From positions 1 through 64,000 of the forward strand of contig NZ_JARVWS010000002.1 of the NCBI RefSeq assembly GCF_029846275.1: 64,000 bases of DNA, given 5' to 3'. Below, piece by piece: positions 9,854-18,266 of this stretch. Source of the DNA: Nocardioides sp. CER19. GTDB taxonomy: Bacteria > Actinomycetota > Actinomycetes > Propionibacteriales > Nocardioidaceae. Under the pieces are notes generated by a model. The model saw nothing but the letters and a program-made list of their open reading frames with translations. It searched no databases and had not been told where the DNA came from. How positions within the stretch are numbered: position 1 is the first letter of the stretch; the number at the start of each line of letters is the position of its first letter. The translations under genes and the position numbers were made by a program.

Positions 9854-9881
9854 GCCTGCGCGCTAGAGTTCCGAGGTCAGA

Positions 9882-9963
9882 CAGGGGAGCCCGACCACGG
9901 GCTGAGAGTGCGGGACAGCCGCAGACCCTCCGAACCTGATCCGGTTAGCACCGGCGAAGGGAG
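9882..9963 (+). promoter_or_regulatory. TPP riboswitch (THI box)
   Basis: The conserved elements are all present in order: GGGGAGCCC (9884-9892), GGGCTGAGA (9899-9907), a GACCC segment, and the THI core CGAACCTGATCCGGTTAG followed by CACCGGCGAAGGGAG. A TAGAGT -10 element at 9864-9869 would start the RNA about 10 bases upstream. The 3' end of the aptamer (GAAGGGAG) is also the ribosome-binding site of thiB, ATG 9969, so thiamine pyrophosphate probably blocks translation directly by closing the P1 stem. Confidence 0.95.
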
Positions 9964-9968
9964 TCACG

Positions 9969-11054
9969 ATGCGCACGCGCGCGCTCGTCATCACCGTCAC
10001 GACCGCTCTCGCCGCTGGGCTCACGTTGAGCGGCTGCTCGCTCAGCGGGAGCGGCGACGACACCTCCACGAAGGGGTCCGGCCAGGTCGTGCTGGTCACC
10101 CACGACTCGTTCACGCTGCCCAAGGAGCTGAAGGCCGCCTTCGAGAAGAAGACGGGCGAGAAGCTGGTGATCCGCCAGAGCGGCGACGCCGGCGCCCTCA
10201 CCAACAAGCTGGTGCTCACCAAGGACGACCCGGCCGGCGACGTCGCCTTCGGGGTCGACAACACCTTCGCGTCGCGCGCCCTCGGAGCCGGCGTGTTCGC
10301 CGACTACACCCCGGCCGACCTGCCCGCCGGGGCCGACGCGTTCGACCTGCCCGGTGACGACGGGAAGAAGCTCACGCCGGTCGACAACGGCAACGTGTGC
10401 GTCAACGTCGACACGACCTGGTTCGCGGCGCACCACGTCGCAGCGCCGGCCACGCTCGACGACCTGACGAAGCCGGCCTACAAGAACCTCTTCGTCACCC
10501 CCGGCGCCACCACGTCGTCCCCGGGGCTCGCGTTCCTGCTCGCGACGGTCGCGAAGTACGGCGACCCCTCGACAGGCTCCGGGCAGGCCGGGTGGCAGGC
10601 GTACTGGAAGAAGCTGCTCGCCAACGGGACCAAGGTCGTCGACGGGTGGGAGGACGCCTACACCGTCGACTTCACCCAGGGCGGCGGCAAGGGGAGCCGG
10701 CCGATCGTGCTGTCCTACGACTCCTCGCCGGCGTTCACCGTCGCCGGTGGCACCTCGACGACGAAGGCGCTGCTCGACACCTGCTTCACGCAGGTCGAGT
10801 ACGCCGGCGTGCTGACGGGCGCGAAGAACCCGAAGGGTGCACGGGAGCTGGTCGACTTCCTGCTGACCCCCCAGGTGCAGGCGGCGCTGCCGGACGCGAT
10901 GTATGTCTTCCCGGTCGCGAAGGGCACCCCGCTCCCGGCCGACTGGGCGAAGTTCGCTGTCCAGCCCACGAACCCCTGGACGGTGTCGCCGCAGGCCATC
11001 GACGCGCACCGCGACGAGTGGCTGCGCACCTGGAGCGACCTGGTCTCCCAGTGA
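9969..11054 (+). CDS. thiB: Thiamine ABC transporter, substrate-binding lipoprotein
   Basis: The 361-residue protein has a lipoprotein signal peptide with lipobox LSGC (Cys23) and a mature part with the thiamine-binding-protein pattern (VLVTHDSFTLPKEL, VIRQSGDAGALTNKL, FGVDNTFASRAL, NGNVCVNVDTTWF). It binds thiamine outside the membrane and delivers it to ThiP. A TPP riboswitch stands immediately upstream. Residues 201-207 (STGSGQA) are encoded by a segment resembling a dispersed repeat (see that entry). thiP begins 7 bases after the stop. Confidence 0.93.
   Translation: MRTRALVITVTTALAAGLTLSGCSLSGSGDDTSTKGSGQVVLVTHDSFTLPKELKAAFEKKTGEKLVIRQSGDAGALTNKLVLTKDDPAGDVAFGVDNTFASRALGAGVFADYTPADLPAGADAFDLPGDDGKKLTPVDNGNVCVNVDTTWFAAHHVAAPATLDDLTKPAYKNLFVTPGATTSSPGLAFLLATVAKYGDPSTGSGQAGWQAYWKKLLANGTKVVDGWEDAYTVDFTQGGGKGSRPIVLSYDSSPAFTVAGGTSTTKALLDTCFTQVEYAGVLTGAKNPKGARELVDFLLTPQVQAALPDAMYVFPVAKGTPLPADWAKFAVQPTNPWTVSPQAIDAHRDEWLRTWSDLVSQ
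10568..10590 (+). repeat. Possible dispersed repeat inside thiB
   Basis: The segment CCTCGACAGGCTCCGGGCAG resembles, from memory, a short repeat (TTCGACAGGCTCAGG type) scattered through many actinobacterial genomes. Here it keeps the frame and encodes STGSGQA in thiB. Only one copy is in this window, so the assignment rests on recall and needs a genome-wide count. Confidence 0.35.
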
Positions 11055-11061
11055 GTCGACG

Positions 11062-12660
11062 ATGAGACGCGCGGCCGCCCTGCTCGCTCTCGCCGCCCTC
11101 CCGGTGGCGGTGCTGGCCGTCTTCTTCGTGCTGCCCGTGTCGGGGATGGTCTCGCGCGGGTTCTCCGACGGGATCGGGCCGGTCCTCGACGTGCTCGGGC
11201 GGCCGCGCACGCACCGCGTGCTCTGGTTCACGGTCTGGTCGGCCGGCACGGCGACGGCCCTGAGCGTCGTGCTCGGCCTGCCGGCCGCCTACGCCCTGCA
11301 CCGGCTGTCCTGGCCGGGCAGCCGGGTCGTCCGAGCCGCGCTCCTCGTGCCGTTCGTGCTCCCGACCGTGGTGGTCGGCGTCGCGTTCCGCGAGCTGCTC
11401 GGCGAGGCCGGACCCCTCGGCTTCCTCGGCCTCGACGGCACCGCCGCCGGCATCGTCGCGGGCCTGGTCTTCTTCAACGTGGCGGTGGTGATCAGGACCG
11501 TCGGCGCCGCGTGGGAGTCGCTCGACCCGCGCGCCGGCGAGGCCGCCGCGGCGCTCGGTGCCGGCCCCGCCACGGTGTTCCGCACCGTCACGCTGCCGGC
11601 GCTGCGTCCGGCGATCGTCAGCGCGGCGACGGTGGTGTTCCTGTTCTGCGCGACCGGCTTCGGGGTCGTGCTGACGATGGGCGGCCTGCGCTACTCCAGC
11701 GTCGAGACCGAGATCTACCTGCTCACGACCAACCTCCTCGACCTGCAGGCGGCCGCCGCACTGTCGATCCTCCAGCTGGTGGTCGTGACGCTCCTGCTCA
11801 CGGCCGCCGCCCGGGTGCGGGTGCCGGCCGTCGTACGCCGCAGCGTGCCCCGGCCCCGTCGTCCGCGGCGCCAGGACGTGCCGGTGCTGGTGGCGACGGC
11901 CGTGCTGCTCGCCCTCGTCGCCGCACCGCTGGTGACCTTGCTCGTCGGCAGCCTGCGGGCGCAGGGCCACTGGAGCCTGGCGAACTACCGCGCGCTCGGT
12001 ACGCCCGGCACCGCCCTGCTGGTACCGGTGACGACCGCGCTGGCGACCAGTCTGCGCACCGCCTTCGACGCCACCTGGATGGCGCTGCTGCTGGGCGGGC
12101 TGGTCGCGGTCGTGGTCACCCGCCGGTCCCACGGCAGCACCGAGCGGCGGGTACGCGGCGTCCTGGACGGGTTCTTCATGCTGCCGCTCGGCGTCTCCGC
12201 GGTCACGCTCGGCTTCGGGTTCCTCATCACGCTCGGGTCCTTCCGGGAGAACCCGCTGCTGGTGCCGATCGCCCAGGCCCTCGTCGCGCTGCCGCTGGTC
12301 GTGCGCACGCTCGTGCCGGTGCTCGGCGGTGTCGACGACCGGCTGCGCCAGGCCGCCGCCTCGCTCGGCGCCGGGCCGCTGCGGCAGTTCCTGACCGTCG
12401 ACCTCCCGGTCGTCTGGAAGCCGCTCCTGGCCGCCGCCGGCTTCGCGTTCACCGTGTCGCTCGGAGAGTTCGGCGCGACCAGCTTCCTCGCACGCGACGA
12501 GAGCCCCACCGTGCCGGTGGTGATCTTCCGGCTGATCGGCCACCCCGGCGCGATGAACTACGGCATGGCGCTGGCGGCCTCGGTCGTCCTCGCCGCCGCC
12601 ACGGCCGTCGTCATGCTCCTCGTCGAGCGCCTGCGCGTCCCGTCGATCGGGGCGTTCTGA
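11062..12660 (+). CDS. thiP: Thiamine ABC transporter, fused permease
   Basis: The 532-residue protein has about twelve membrane segments in two homologous halves, each with an EAA-type cytoplasmic loop (EAAAALGAGPATVFRTVTLP in the first half; RQAAASLGAGPLRQFLTVDLP-like, shortened here, in the second). The loops contact the ATPase. The fused arrangement is normal for ThiP. ATG 11062 follows the thiB stop by 7 bases, and the stop shares its final A with the ATG of thiQ, so the three genes are one riboswitch-controlled operon. Confidence 0.93.
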   Translation: MRRAAALLALAALPVAVLAVFFVLPVSGMVSRGFSDGIGPVLDVLGRPRTHRVLWFTVWSAGTATALSVVLGLPAAYALHRLSWPGSRVVRAALLVPFVLPTVVVGVAFRELLGEAGPLGFLGLDGTAAGIVAGLVFFNVAVVIRTVGAAWESLDPRAGEAAAALGAGPATVFRTVTLPALRPAIVSAATVVFLFCATGFGVVLTMGGLRYSSVETEIYLLTTNLLDLQAAAALSILQLVVVTLLLTAAARVRVPAVVRRSVPRPRRPRRQDVPVLVATAVLLALVAAPLVTLLVGSLRAQGHWSLANYRALGTPGTALLVPVTTALATSLRTAFDATWMALLLGGLVAVVVTRRSHGSTERRVRGVLDGFFMLPLGVSAVTLGFGFLITLGSFRENPLLVPIAQALVALPLVVRTLVPVLGGVDDRLRQAAASLGAGPLRQFLTVDLPVVWKPLLAAAGFAFTVSLGEFGATSFLARDESPTVPVVIFRLIGHPGAMNYGMALAASVVLAAATAVVMLLVERLRVPSIGAF

Positions 12661-13718
12661 TGCTCTCCCTCTCCCATGTCTCCGTCGCCTACGACGGCCA
12701 GGAGACCGTCCACGACGTGACGCTCGACCTCGCCGACGGCCACGTGCTCGCCGTCCTCGGGCCGTCGGGATCGGGGAAGTCGACCCTGCTGCGGGCGATC
12801 GCCGGCCTCGAGCCGGCCCGCGGCACGATCGCCTGGGACGGACGGTCGCTGGCCGGCGTACCGACCCACAAGCGGGGCTTCGCCCTCATGTTCCAGGACG
12901 GCCAGCTCTTCGAGCACCTCTCGGTGGCGCGGAACGTGGAGTACCCGCTGCGGCTCCGCCGCGATCGGGCAGAGCGGCTCCGCCGCGATCGGGCGGAGCG
13001 GCTCCGCCGCGATCGGGCGGAGCGGCTTCGCCGGACGCCAGGGCGCGCGGCGCGGGTCGCCGAGCTGCTCGACCTCGTCGGGCTCGCCGGCTACGGCGAC
13101 CGGATGCCGGCCACCCTCTCCGGAGGCGAGCGCCAGCGGGTGGCGCTGGCTCGCGCGCTCGCGGTGGAGCCGCGGCTGCTGCTGCTCGACGAGCCGCTCT
13201 CGGCCCTCGACGCCGGCCTGCGCGAGCGGCTGGCCGGCGACCTGCGCCGCATCCTCCGCGACGCAGGCACCACCGCGCTCCTCGTCACGCACGACCAGGA
13301 GGAGGCGTTCACGGTCGCCGACCGGCTCGCGGTGCTCCGCGACGGCCGGCTGGTGCAGGAGGGTGAGGCCGCGAAGGTCTGGGCGGCGCCCGCCGACGCC
13401 GACACGGCGCTCTTCCTCGGCTACGCCCGGGTGCTCGAGGGCGACGCCGCCCGCCGGCTCCTCGACGGCGCCGCGACCGGGCGGTCGGGTGCCCGGGTCG
13501 CCGTACGCCGGTCCGCGCTGGTCCTCGACGACGCCGGCCCGCTCGCCGCGATCGTCGTGTCGGCACGCGCGACGCCCGAGCTCGTGCGGCTGGTCGTCGA
13601 TGCGGAGGGTGTCGGTATCGTCGACGCCGTCGCCCCGCTCGACCGCCATCCGGGGCCCGGAGAACGCATCAGGCTGCGCCTCGATGCCAGTCGACTCGCG
13701 CTCTTGCCCCACGAATAG
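12660..13718 (+). CDS. thiQ: Thiamine ABC transporter, ATP-binding protein
   Basis: The 352-residue ATPase has Walker A GPSGSGKST (34-42), the Q loop in LMFQDGQLFEHL, the signature LSGGERQRVALARAL near residue 152, Walker B LLLLDEPLSALD near 178 and the H-loop VTHDQEEAF. A C-terminal TOBE-like extension of about 110 residues follows. Between the Q loop and the signature an octapeptide RLRRDRAE is repeated three times (98-121), encoded by a 24-bp tandem DNA repeat; this lengthens the helical subdomain with a highly charged helix. The gene remains open. TGATG overlap with thiP indicates coupling. Confidence 0.92.
   Translation: MLSLSHVSVAYDGQETVHDVTLDLADGHVLAVLGPSGSGKSTLLRAIAGLEPARGTIAWDGRSLAGVPTHKRGFALMFQDGQLFEHLSVARNVEYPLRLRRDRAERLRRDRAERLRRDRAERLRRTPGRAARVAELLDLVGLAGYGDRMPATLSGGERQRVALARALAVEPRLLLLDEPLSALDAGLRERLAGDLRRILRDAGTTALLVTHDQEEAFTVADRLAVLRDGRLVQEGEAAKVWAAPADADTALFLGYARVLEGDAARRLLDGAATGRSGARVAVRRSALVLDDAGPLAAIVVSARATPELVRLVVDAEGVGIVDAVAPLDRHPGPGERIRLRLDASRLALLPHE
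12951..13034 (+). repeat. 24-bp tandem repeat inside thiQ, 3.5 copies
   Basis: Three 24-bp units at 12951-12974, 12975-12998 and 12999-13022, the first differing at one base, are followed by a half unit at 13023-13034. Each unit encodes RLRRDRAE. Each also contains a small inverted repeat, GCTCCGC ... GCGGAGC, so every unit can fold as a hairpin. The phase keeps the reading frame open. Confidence 0.95.
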
Positions 13719-13721
13719 AAT
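13716..13721 (+). promoter_or_regulatory. -10 element TAGAAT overlapping the thiQ stop codon
   Basis: TAGAAT contains the thiQ stop TAG and lies 7 bases before ATG 13729, the spacing expected when transcription starts at the start codon. It gives the PAP2 gene its own leaderless promoter apart from the thiamine operon. Confidence 0.6.
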
Positions 13722-13728
13722 GCTCGTC

Positions 13729-14778
13729 ATGTATCGCCGCGCCCAGATCACGCTCGTTGCCAACGCGGTGTTGATCGGGATCGCAGCGATCGTCGTCTCC
13801 GTGGTCACGGGCAAGCCGCTCATCGACCCCGAGGGCAGCTTCCTCGGACCGACGTGGATGCGCCTGCCGCTGCTGCTGATGGCCGCGCTGGCCCTCGACC
13901 TGGTGCCGCGGACGCTGTGGGACTCGAAGTTCAAGCCGACCCTGTGGCGCTCCATCGCCGCCCACCGGCTCCGCACCCACTGGAACCGTGAGCGCCTCAC
14001 CCTCGTCGCGCTCGGCGTCGTCTGCTTCTACATCGTCTACGTCAGCTACCGGAACCTGAAGTCGGCGCTGCCGGCACTGATCGAGGCCCAGTACGACCAC
14101 GAGCTGCACCTCATCGACAACGCGCTCTTCTTCGGGCACGAGCCCGGCGCCGCGCTGCAGGCCGCGCTCGGCACGCACGTCGCGGCGTGGTTCCTCTCCT
14201 ACATCTACCTCTGGTTCCTGCCCCTGGTCCCGATCGCGGTGACGTGCTGGTTGGTCTGGTCGAAGAACCTGTCCTTCGGCTACTGGTTCGTGTGCGCCCA
14301 GGCCTTCGCGTGGACGCTCGGCACGATCTCCTACTACGCGCTGCCCACGGTCGGCCCGGGGATCCAGTACGTGCAGGTCTACCAGCCGCTCGCCCACACG
14401 CCGACCACCGACCTGATGAACTCGCTGGTCAACGCGCGCCACAACGCGCTGTGGGACGCGCAGGCCAACGCCGCCCAGACGGTGGCCGGCTTCGCCTCCC
14501 TGCACGTGGCGATCACGCTGCTGACCGCGCTGATGGTGCAGTACACGGTGGCGAACCGGTGGCTGCAGATCGTGTTCTGGGTCAACTGCGCCTGCACCTG
14601 CGTGGCGACGCTCTACTTCGGCTGGCACTACGTCTCCGACGACGTCGCGGGCGTCATGATCGCGCTCACCTCGTTCTACCTCGGCGGCATCGCGAGCAAG
14701 CAGCAGTTCCGCCGGAAGGGCTTCGCCAAGCGGGAGGCGGCGCGCGCCCAGCGCGAAGCGGAAATTGCACCCGTGTAA
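13729..14778 (+). CDS. PAP2-superfamily membrane protein (Aur1/Ipt1-like phosphotransferase)
   Basis: The 349-residue protein has about seven membrane segments and late motifs GFASLHVAITLL and YFGWHYVSDDVAGVM. These correspond to the histidine motifs of the PAP2 superfamily, the second giving HxxxD. Actinobacterial members include inositol phosphotransferases and lipid phosphatases; the substrate here is unknown. ATG 13729 is preferred over the in-frame ATG at 13720 because TAGAAT lies 7 bases before it. The C terminus is basic and cytoplasmic. Confidence 0.78.
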   Translation: MYRRAQITLVANAVLIGIAAIVVSVVTGKPLIDPEGSFLGPTWMRLPLLLMAALALDLVPRTLWDSKFKPTLWRSIAAHRLRTHWNRERLTLVALGVVCFYIVYVSYRNLKSALPALIEAQYDHELHLIDNALFFGHEPGAALQAALGTHVAAWFLSYIYLWFLPLVPIAVTCWLVWSKNLSFGYWFVCAQAFAWTLGTISYYALPTVGPGIQYVQVYQPLAHTPTTDLMNSLVNARHNALWDAQANAAQTVAGFASLHVAITLLTALMVQYTVANRWLQIVFWVNCACTCVATLYFGWHYVSDDVAGVMIALTSFYLGGIASKQQFRRKGFAKREAARAQREAEIAPV

Positions 14779-14841
14779 TTCGTCAAGCCGACACGCCGAC
14801 AATTTCTGAAAATTCTGGGACTCTTGTTCCTTCTGTGACTC

Positions 14842-16197
14842 ATGCGCATTAGCGTGAGTCGAGTGGCTCGGCTAGGAACCCTCCCGACAGCACTCTTCGC
14901 GACCGTTCTCGGGGTCTCGTGCACCGTCGTCTCGGCATCGGCCGACCCGACCCCCGTGCCGAGTCGTCAGGACGTCCGAGACGCCCGGCGGGCAGTCGTC
15001 GTGACCGCCGACGACGTGGCCGGCGTACGGGCGGCGCTCCACGCGGCCAACGAACGGCTGCAGCGCAGCGCCATCGCCGCGGAGCACGCCGAGGAGGCCT
15101 ACAACGGCGCCCGCTACCGGGCCCGGCAGGCGGCCCGCGCCGCTCGGCGGGCCGCGAAGCGCGCCGAGGTCGCAGGCGCGGACCTCGCGCGTCAGCGCGC
15201 GGCGTACGCCAGCACCGTGCTCTCCGACTCGCAGCTGGCCCCGCAGCTGACGGCCCTGGTCGCGCTCACCCGCTCCAACGGCATCGACGGCCTCATGCAG
15301 CGCGCCTCGACGATCCGCAACGCGCAGGCGGCGCTCGACCTGCAGTACCAGCGCTTCCTCGCCGCTTCCGCGCTCGCCAAGGCCGCCGAGGCCGAGGCGA
15401 AGGACACCAACCGGGCGGCGCAGCAGGCGAAGGACGACACCGCCGCCGCTCGCGAGGCCGCCCAACGCAGCGCCGACGCGGCCGCCGCGGAGGCCGCGGA
15501 CATCGCCGCGCAGAAGGACGCGCTGGTCCGCAGGCTGGCTCGTCTGCAGCACGTCAGCGTCGCCACCGCCGCCGCCCGCCAGCATGCCCTCGAGCAGGCG
15601 GCCGCCGCGCAGGCCGCCGCCGCCGCTGTCGCCGCCACCCAGCCGGCCGCCACGTCCTCCCACCCGGCCGCGCCCGCGGCCCCGAGCGCCCCCGGCGCCG
15701 GCAGCACCCCGAGCACCCCGAGCACCCCGAGCGCCCCGGACACACCGGCCGCTCCGGAGCCGACGCACACCGCCGACCCGCAGCCCGAGCCGGCGCCGGC
15801 CCCGGAGCCCGACCCGGACCCGCCGGCGCCCTCGGGCGGGGCTTCGGCGGCGATCGCCTTCGCCCGCGCCCAGCTCGGCGAGCCCTACGTCTGGGGCGCC
15901 GCCGGTCCGAGCAGCTGGGACTGCTCCGGCCTGACCATGAAGGCGTGGGCGGCCGGCGGCAGGTCGCTGCCGCACTACTCGGTCGCGCAGTACGAGCAGT
16001 CCACGCCCATCAGGGCCAGCCAGCTGCGCCCCGGCGACCTGGTGTTCTGGGGTGACTCCGACAGCCCGAGCTCGATCTTCCACGTCGCCCTCTACATCGG
16101 CGACGGTCGGATCCTGCACGCTCCGCGCACGGGCGAGCCGGTCCAGGAGGCCTCGATGTACTACTGGACGCCGCCGAACTTCTACGCCCGTCCGTGA
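14842..16197 (+). CDS. Secreted NlpC/P60 peptidoglycan hydrolase with coiled coil
   Basis: The 451-residue protein has a signal peptide (about residues 1-33), a long alanine-rich coiled-coil region (about 40-260), a proline/threonine/alanine linker (about 265-335) and a C-terminal NlpC/P60 domain. The catalytic cysteine lies in WDCSGLTMKAW and the histidine in FHVALYIGDGRILHAP. Such RipA/Cgl-type enzymes cut gamma-D-Glu-meso-DAP bonds during cell separation; the coiled coil usually controls or localises the enzyme. The 63-bp upstream gap is A/T-rich for this genome but too short for a c-di-AMP riboswitch. Confidence 0.88.
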   Translation: MRISVSRVARLGTLPTALFATVLGVSCTVVSASADPTPVPSRQDVRDARRAVVVTADDVAGVRAALHAANERLQRSAIAAEHAEEAYNGARYRARQAARAARRAAKRAEVAGADLARQRAAYASTVLSDSQLAPQLTALVALTRSNGIDGLMQRASTIRNAQAALDLQYQRFLAASALAKAAEAEAKDTNRAAQQAKDDTAAAREAAQRSADAAAAEAADIAAQKDALVRRLARLQHVSVATAAARQHALEQAAAAQAAAAAVAATQPAATSSHPAAPAAPSAPGAGSTPSTPSTPSAPDTPAAPEPTHTADPQPEPAPAPEPDPDPPAPSGGASAAIAFARAQLGEPYVWGAAGPSSWDCSGLTMKAWAAGGRSLPHYSVAQYEQSTPIRASQLRPGDLVFWGDSDSPSSIFHVALYIGDGRILHAPRTGEPVQEASMYYWTPPNFYARP

Positions 16198-16237
16198 GAC
16201 CGGGTTAGCCGGGCCCCCCGCTGGCTACTGTGGCGCC

Positions 16238-18262
16238 ATGGCGGAGGCGAGTGACGCGACCCTGACGGAGCCTGCGCCTGCGGGCGGCCACGACGACCTG
16301 GTCGGCGGCATGCGCGACCTGCTCGACGGCTCCCACGCGGAGGTGCGGCGCAAGGTCGTCGACGGCCTCGTCCCCTTCGCGTCGGTCCTCGAGGACGCGG
16401 ACACGATGACGTCCGCCGACTTCCGCGAACGCGTCCGCGACCTGCTCGTCGAGCTGGCCGGCAGTGGGCTGACGGGCCTCGGCTTCCCCGAGGAGTACGG
16501 CGGCGGTGGCCACATCGGCGCCAGCATCGCCGCCTTCGAGTCGCTCGCCCACGGTGACCTGTCGGTGCTCGTCAAGGCGGGTGTGCAGTTCGGGCTGTTC
16601 GGTGGCGCGATCCTGCAGCTCGGCACGAAGCGGCACCACGACGCCTACCTCGCCGACGTGGTCGCCGCGCGCACCCTCGGCTGCTTCGCGATGACCGAGC
16701 ACGGTCACGGCTCCAACGTCGCGGCCCTCGGGACGGTGGCGACCTACGACGCGGACACGCAGGAGTTCGTCATCACGACGGCGCGCGAGGACGCCTACAA
16801 GGACTACATCGGCAACGCTGCCCGGCACGCCGAGCTGGCGGTCGTCTTCGCCCAGCTGGAGACGGCCGGCGAGAACCACGGCGTGCACGCGTTCGTCGTC
16901 CGGATCCGCGAGGGGGGCGAGCCGGTGGCCGGCGTACGCATCGGGGACGACGGGCCGAAGATGGGCCTCAACGGCGTGGACAACGGGCGGCTGTGGTTCG
17001 ACGGGCTGCGGGTGCCGCGGGAGGCGCTGCTCAACCGGTTCGCCGACGTCTCGCCGGACGGCGTCTACGGCAGCCCGATCGAGAGCAAGAGCCGACGCTT
17101 CTTCACCATGCTCGGCACCCTCGTCCAGGGGCGCGTCAGCGTCGGCGGAGCGGCCATCACCGCGTCGAAGGTGGCGCTCACGATCGCGATCACCTACGCC
17201 GGCCGGCGCCGCCAGTTCGAGGCGTCCGACCCGGAGACCGAGGACCTGCTCCTCGACTACGGCCTCCACCAGCGTCGACTGCTCCCGCTGCTGGCACGGA
17301 CCTACGCGCTGCACTTCGCCCAGGAGGTGCTGCGCGACGACCTGCACGCGGTCTTCTCCGGTGCGCTGTCGGACGATCTGGACGACGACGAGATCGCACG
17401 GCGGACGCTGGAGTCCCGGGCCGCCGGCACCAAGGCGCTGGCGACGTGGCATGCGACCCACACCATCCAGGAGTGCCGCGAGGCCTGCGGCGGCGCCGGT
17501 TACCTGGCGGCCAACCGGTTCGCCGCGCTCAAGGCGGACACCGACGTCTTCACCACGTTCGAGGGTGACAACCACGTCCTGCTCCAGCTGGTCGCCAAGG
17601 GTCTGCTCACCGACTACGCCGGTGCGTTCGAGGACATGAACCAGCTCGACATGGTGCGCTTCGTCGGCGGCCTCGCCGTCGACACGGTGCTCGAGCGCAC
17701 CGCCGTGCACAAGCTGCTCGAGCGGGTCCGCGACCTGCTGCCCGGCGGCTCGTCCGGTCCGGACGGCTCGGAGCCGGTCGGTGATCGAGTAGCGAGCGCC
17801 AGCGAGCGTATCGAGATCCGTGACGCCGACTACCACCTCGCGATGCTGTCCTTCCGCGAGGAGCACATCCTCGGCAGTGCCGCCCGTCGCCTCAAGGCGG
17901 GCGTGGACAAGGGCGGCAACCCGGGTGAGGTCTTCTCCTCCGTCCAGGACCACGTGATCGCCGCCGCCCGCGCCCACGTCGAGCGGCTGGTCCTCGAGGC
18001 CTTCGCCGCGAAGGTGGAGGCGACTCCCGACGGGCCGGTGCGCGATGCCCTCACCCTGCTCCGCGACCTGCACGCGCTGTGGGTCATCGAGACCGACCGG
18101 GCGTGGTTCATGGAGCACGGCCGGCTCTCGTCGGCGCGCTCCAAGGCGATCACCACGCAGGTCAACGCGCTGTGCCGCGAGGTCCGTCGGATCGCGCAGC
18201 CGCTCGTGGACGCGTTCGCGATCCCGCGCGAGCTGCTCCGCGCCGACGACCTGCTCGGCTGA
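16238..18262 (+). CDS. Acyl-CoA dehydrogenase, large form
   Basis: The 674-residue flavoprotein has the acyl-CoA dehydrogenase pattern: GLTGLGFPEEYGGGG near residue 75, CFAMTEHGHGSNVAALGTVATYD-type FAD/substrate loop near 150, and ECREACGGAGYLAANRF near 415, followed by FEGDNHVLLQLVAKGLL. The extra C-terminal 200 residues resemble acyl-CoA oxidase-like long members. TACTGT lies 6 bases before ATG 16238, so the mRNA is probably leaderless. Around residues 515-528 an in-frame repeat encodes DRVASASERIEI. It probably acts in fatty-acid beta-oxidation; substrate chain length is unknown. Confidence 0.85.
   Translation: MAEASDATLTEPAPAGGHDDLVGGMRDLLDGSHAEVRRKVVDGLVPFASVLEDADTMTSADFRERVRDLLVELAGSGLTGLGFPEEYGGGGHIGASIAAFESLAHGDLSVLVKAGVQFGLFGGAILQLGTKRHHDAYLADVVAARTLGCFAMTEHGHGSNVAALGTVATYDADTQEFVITTAREDAYKDYIGNAARHAELAVVFAQLETAGENHGVHAFVVRIREGGEPVAGVRIGDDGPKMGLNGVDNGRLWFDGLRVPREALLNRFADVSPDGVYGSPIESKSRRFFTMLGTLVQGRVSVGGAAITASKVALTIAITYAGRRRQFEASDPETEDLLLDYGLHQRRLLPLLARTYALHFAQEVLRDDLHAVFSGALSDDLDDDEIARRTLESRAAGTKALATWHATHTIQECREACGGAGYLAANRFAALKADTDVFTTFEGDNHVLLQLVAKGLLTDYAGAFEDMNQLDMVRFVGGLAVDTVLERTAVHKLLERVRDLLPGGSSGPDGSEPVGDRVASASERIEIRDADYHLAMLSFREEHILGSAARRLKAGVDKGGNPGEVFSSVQDHVIAAARAHVERLVLEAFAAKVEATPDGPVRDALTLLRDLHALWVIETDRAWFMEHGRLSSARSKAITTQVNALCREVRRIAQPLVDAFAIPRELLRADDLLG
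17781..17817 (+). repeat. Dispersed repeat element inserted in acyl-CoA dehydrogenase gene
   Basis: The element has outer inverted arms (GATCGAGTA near 17783 and TATCGAGATC ending at 17817) around two direct copies of GCGAGCG separated by CCA. I recall this GATCGAGTAGCGAGCG type as a high-copy element in Nocardioides-like genomes. It is translated as RVASASERIEI in an apparently variable linker of the protein and does not break the frame. Only one copy is in the window. Confidence 0.55.
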
Positions 18263-18266
18263 GTGG

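Noticed and set aside
12951..13034. Frameshift or pseudogene in thiQ
   Set aside because: The repeat unit is 24 bp, so the frame stays open and all ATPase motifs follow downstream.
14779..14841. c-di-AMP (ydaO-type) riboswitch before the NlpC/P60 gene
   Set aside because: Such riboswitches often precede this gene family, but only 63 bases are available and none of the conserved segments is present.
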